Assembly: GCA_023481335.1 (NCBI GenBank)
Contig: JAMCWI010000157.1
Location: 1 to 6,922 of the forward strand
Reading direction: 5' to 3'
DNA from: Bacillota bacterium
Lineage (GTDB): Bacteria; Bacillota; Desulfotomaculia; Desulfotomaculales; Desulfotomaculaceae
Length of the DNA stretch: 6,922 nt
Numbering within the stretch: position 1 is the stretch's first letter; each line of letters starts with the position of its first letter. A program made the translations under genes and the position numbers. The notes under the pieces were generated by a model. The model did not search any database. It was given only the letters and a program-made list of their open reading frames with translations, and was not told where the DNA came from. Below are positions 6,677-6,922 of the stretch, piece after piece.

Positions 6677-6922
6677 CCAGGGCGCCTTTTCTCCGATGAA
6701 CGCCGGTCATTAGCGCTAATCGAAGCAACACACGAGCAACGCGTCAAAGAACTGTATGCCGAGATCGGTAAATTAACAACGCAATTAAGCTGGTTGAAAA
6801 AAAATCTGGCCTCCCGTCTGAATAGGGAAGAGCGCCTGGCCCTGGTGTTGCTTTGCAAATTAAATGCGCCACCGTTTGCACATTATTTATCCGTCCAGGA
6901 ACCCAATCAATCTGCAAAGTAA
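6677..6922 (+). mobile_element. degenerate IS3-family transposase fragment (orfA end joined to orfB start)
   Basis: An 81-codon open frame with no ATG, ending in TAA at the window edge. GRLFSDERR at 2-10, then ELYAEIGKLTTQLSWLKK at 25-42, match the C-terminal coiled region of IS3 OrfA proteins ('LFS..r.......lY..IG.L..el.wLKKK'). LASRLNREERLALV at 44-57 matches the start of IS3 OrfB. The join falls on a run of eight A bases (6797-6804), where IS3 elements usually place their -1 frameshift site. In the neighbouring frame the same DNA reads KSGLPSE then stop, which is how IS3 OrfA proteins typically end, so the present single frame may stem from loss of one A. After residue 57 the sequence no longer resembles OrfB, so the rest is deleted or scrambled. 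The N-terminal helix-turn-helix half and terminal inverted repeat are also missing on the left. Not a working element. Confidence 0.6.

Noticed and set aside
6673..6858. 61-codon minus-strand frame starting with ATG
   Set aside because: It is the antisense of the IS3-like plus-strand frame, which has clear family motifs; the minus-strand product is arginine- and serine-rich with no recognisable domain.
1..6922. CRISPR arrays, tRNA or rRNA genes, riboswitches
   Set aside because: No regularly spaced repeats, cloverleaf-like segments or conserved rRNA motifs were visible on either strand; nearly all of the window is coding.

Overview
The window is one compact cell-surface glycan locus. Six genes lie head to tail on the minus strand, and the right end is a scar of broken genes. 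Reading in the direction of transcription (right to left) it contains a fragment that looks like a sialic-acid-type synthase (NeuB family), a Wzx-type oligosaccharide flippase, an uncharacterised GT-B-like glycosyltransferase, a family 9 (heptosyltransferase-type) glycosyltransferase, a deoxyhypusine-synthase-like protein of unknown role, the heptose-7-phosphate kinase RfaE1, and the heptose-1-phosphate adenylyltransferase RfaE2. RfaE2 runs off the left edge. The last 246 bases, on the plus strand, hold a degenerate piece of an IS3-family transposase.

The kinase and adenylyltransferase make ADP-D-glycero-beta-D-manno-heptose, and the family 9 transferase is the kind of enzyme that uses it. 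The flippase and the second transferase fit assembly and export of a lipid-linked glycan. The window therefore suggests a heptose-containing lipopolysaccharide, or an S-layer or capsule-like glycan. The genes are tightly coupled: junctions overlap by 4, 17, 4 and 8 bases, and the only gap between the six genes is 14 bases. One transcript is likely, with its promoter probably to the right of the window, because I found no convincing promoter inside.

Base composition splits the window. The heptose genes (about 1-3680) are near 50% G+C by eye. The flippase and second transferase (about 3680-6540) are strongly AT-rich. The terminal scar is again GC-richer. This looks like an exchanged glycan cassette between older flanks, as is common in O-antigen-like loci, with a NeuB relic and an IS relic at the outer edge.

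The organism cannot be named from the sequence. Separate RfaE1 and RfaE2 genes, a TTG start, strong Shine-Dalgarno sites and moderate G+C would suit a Clostridia-class Firmicute or another deep-branching bacterium, but this is only a guess. The least explained gene is the deoxyhypusine-synthase-like protein, which is translationally linked to both the heptosyltransferase and the heptose kinase.
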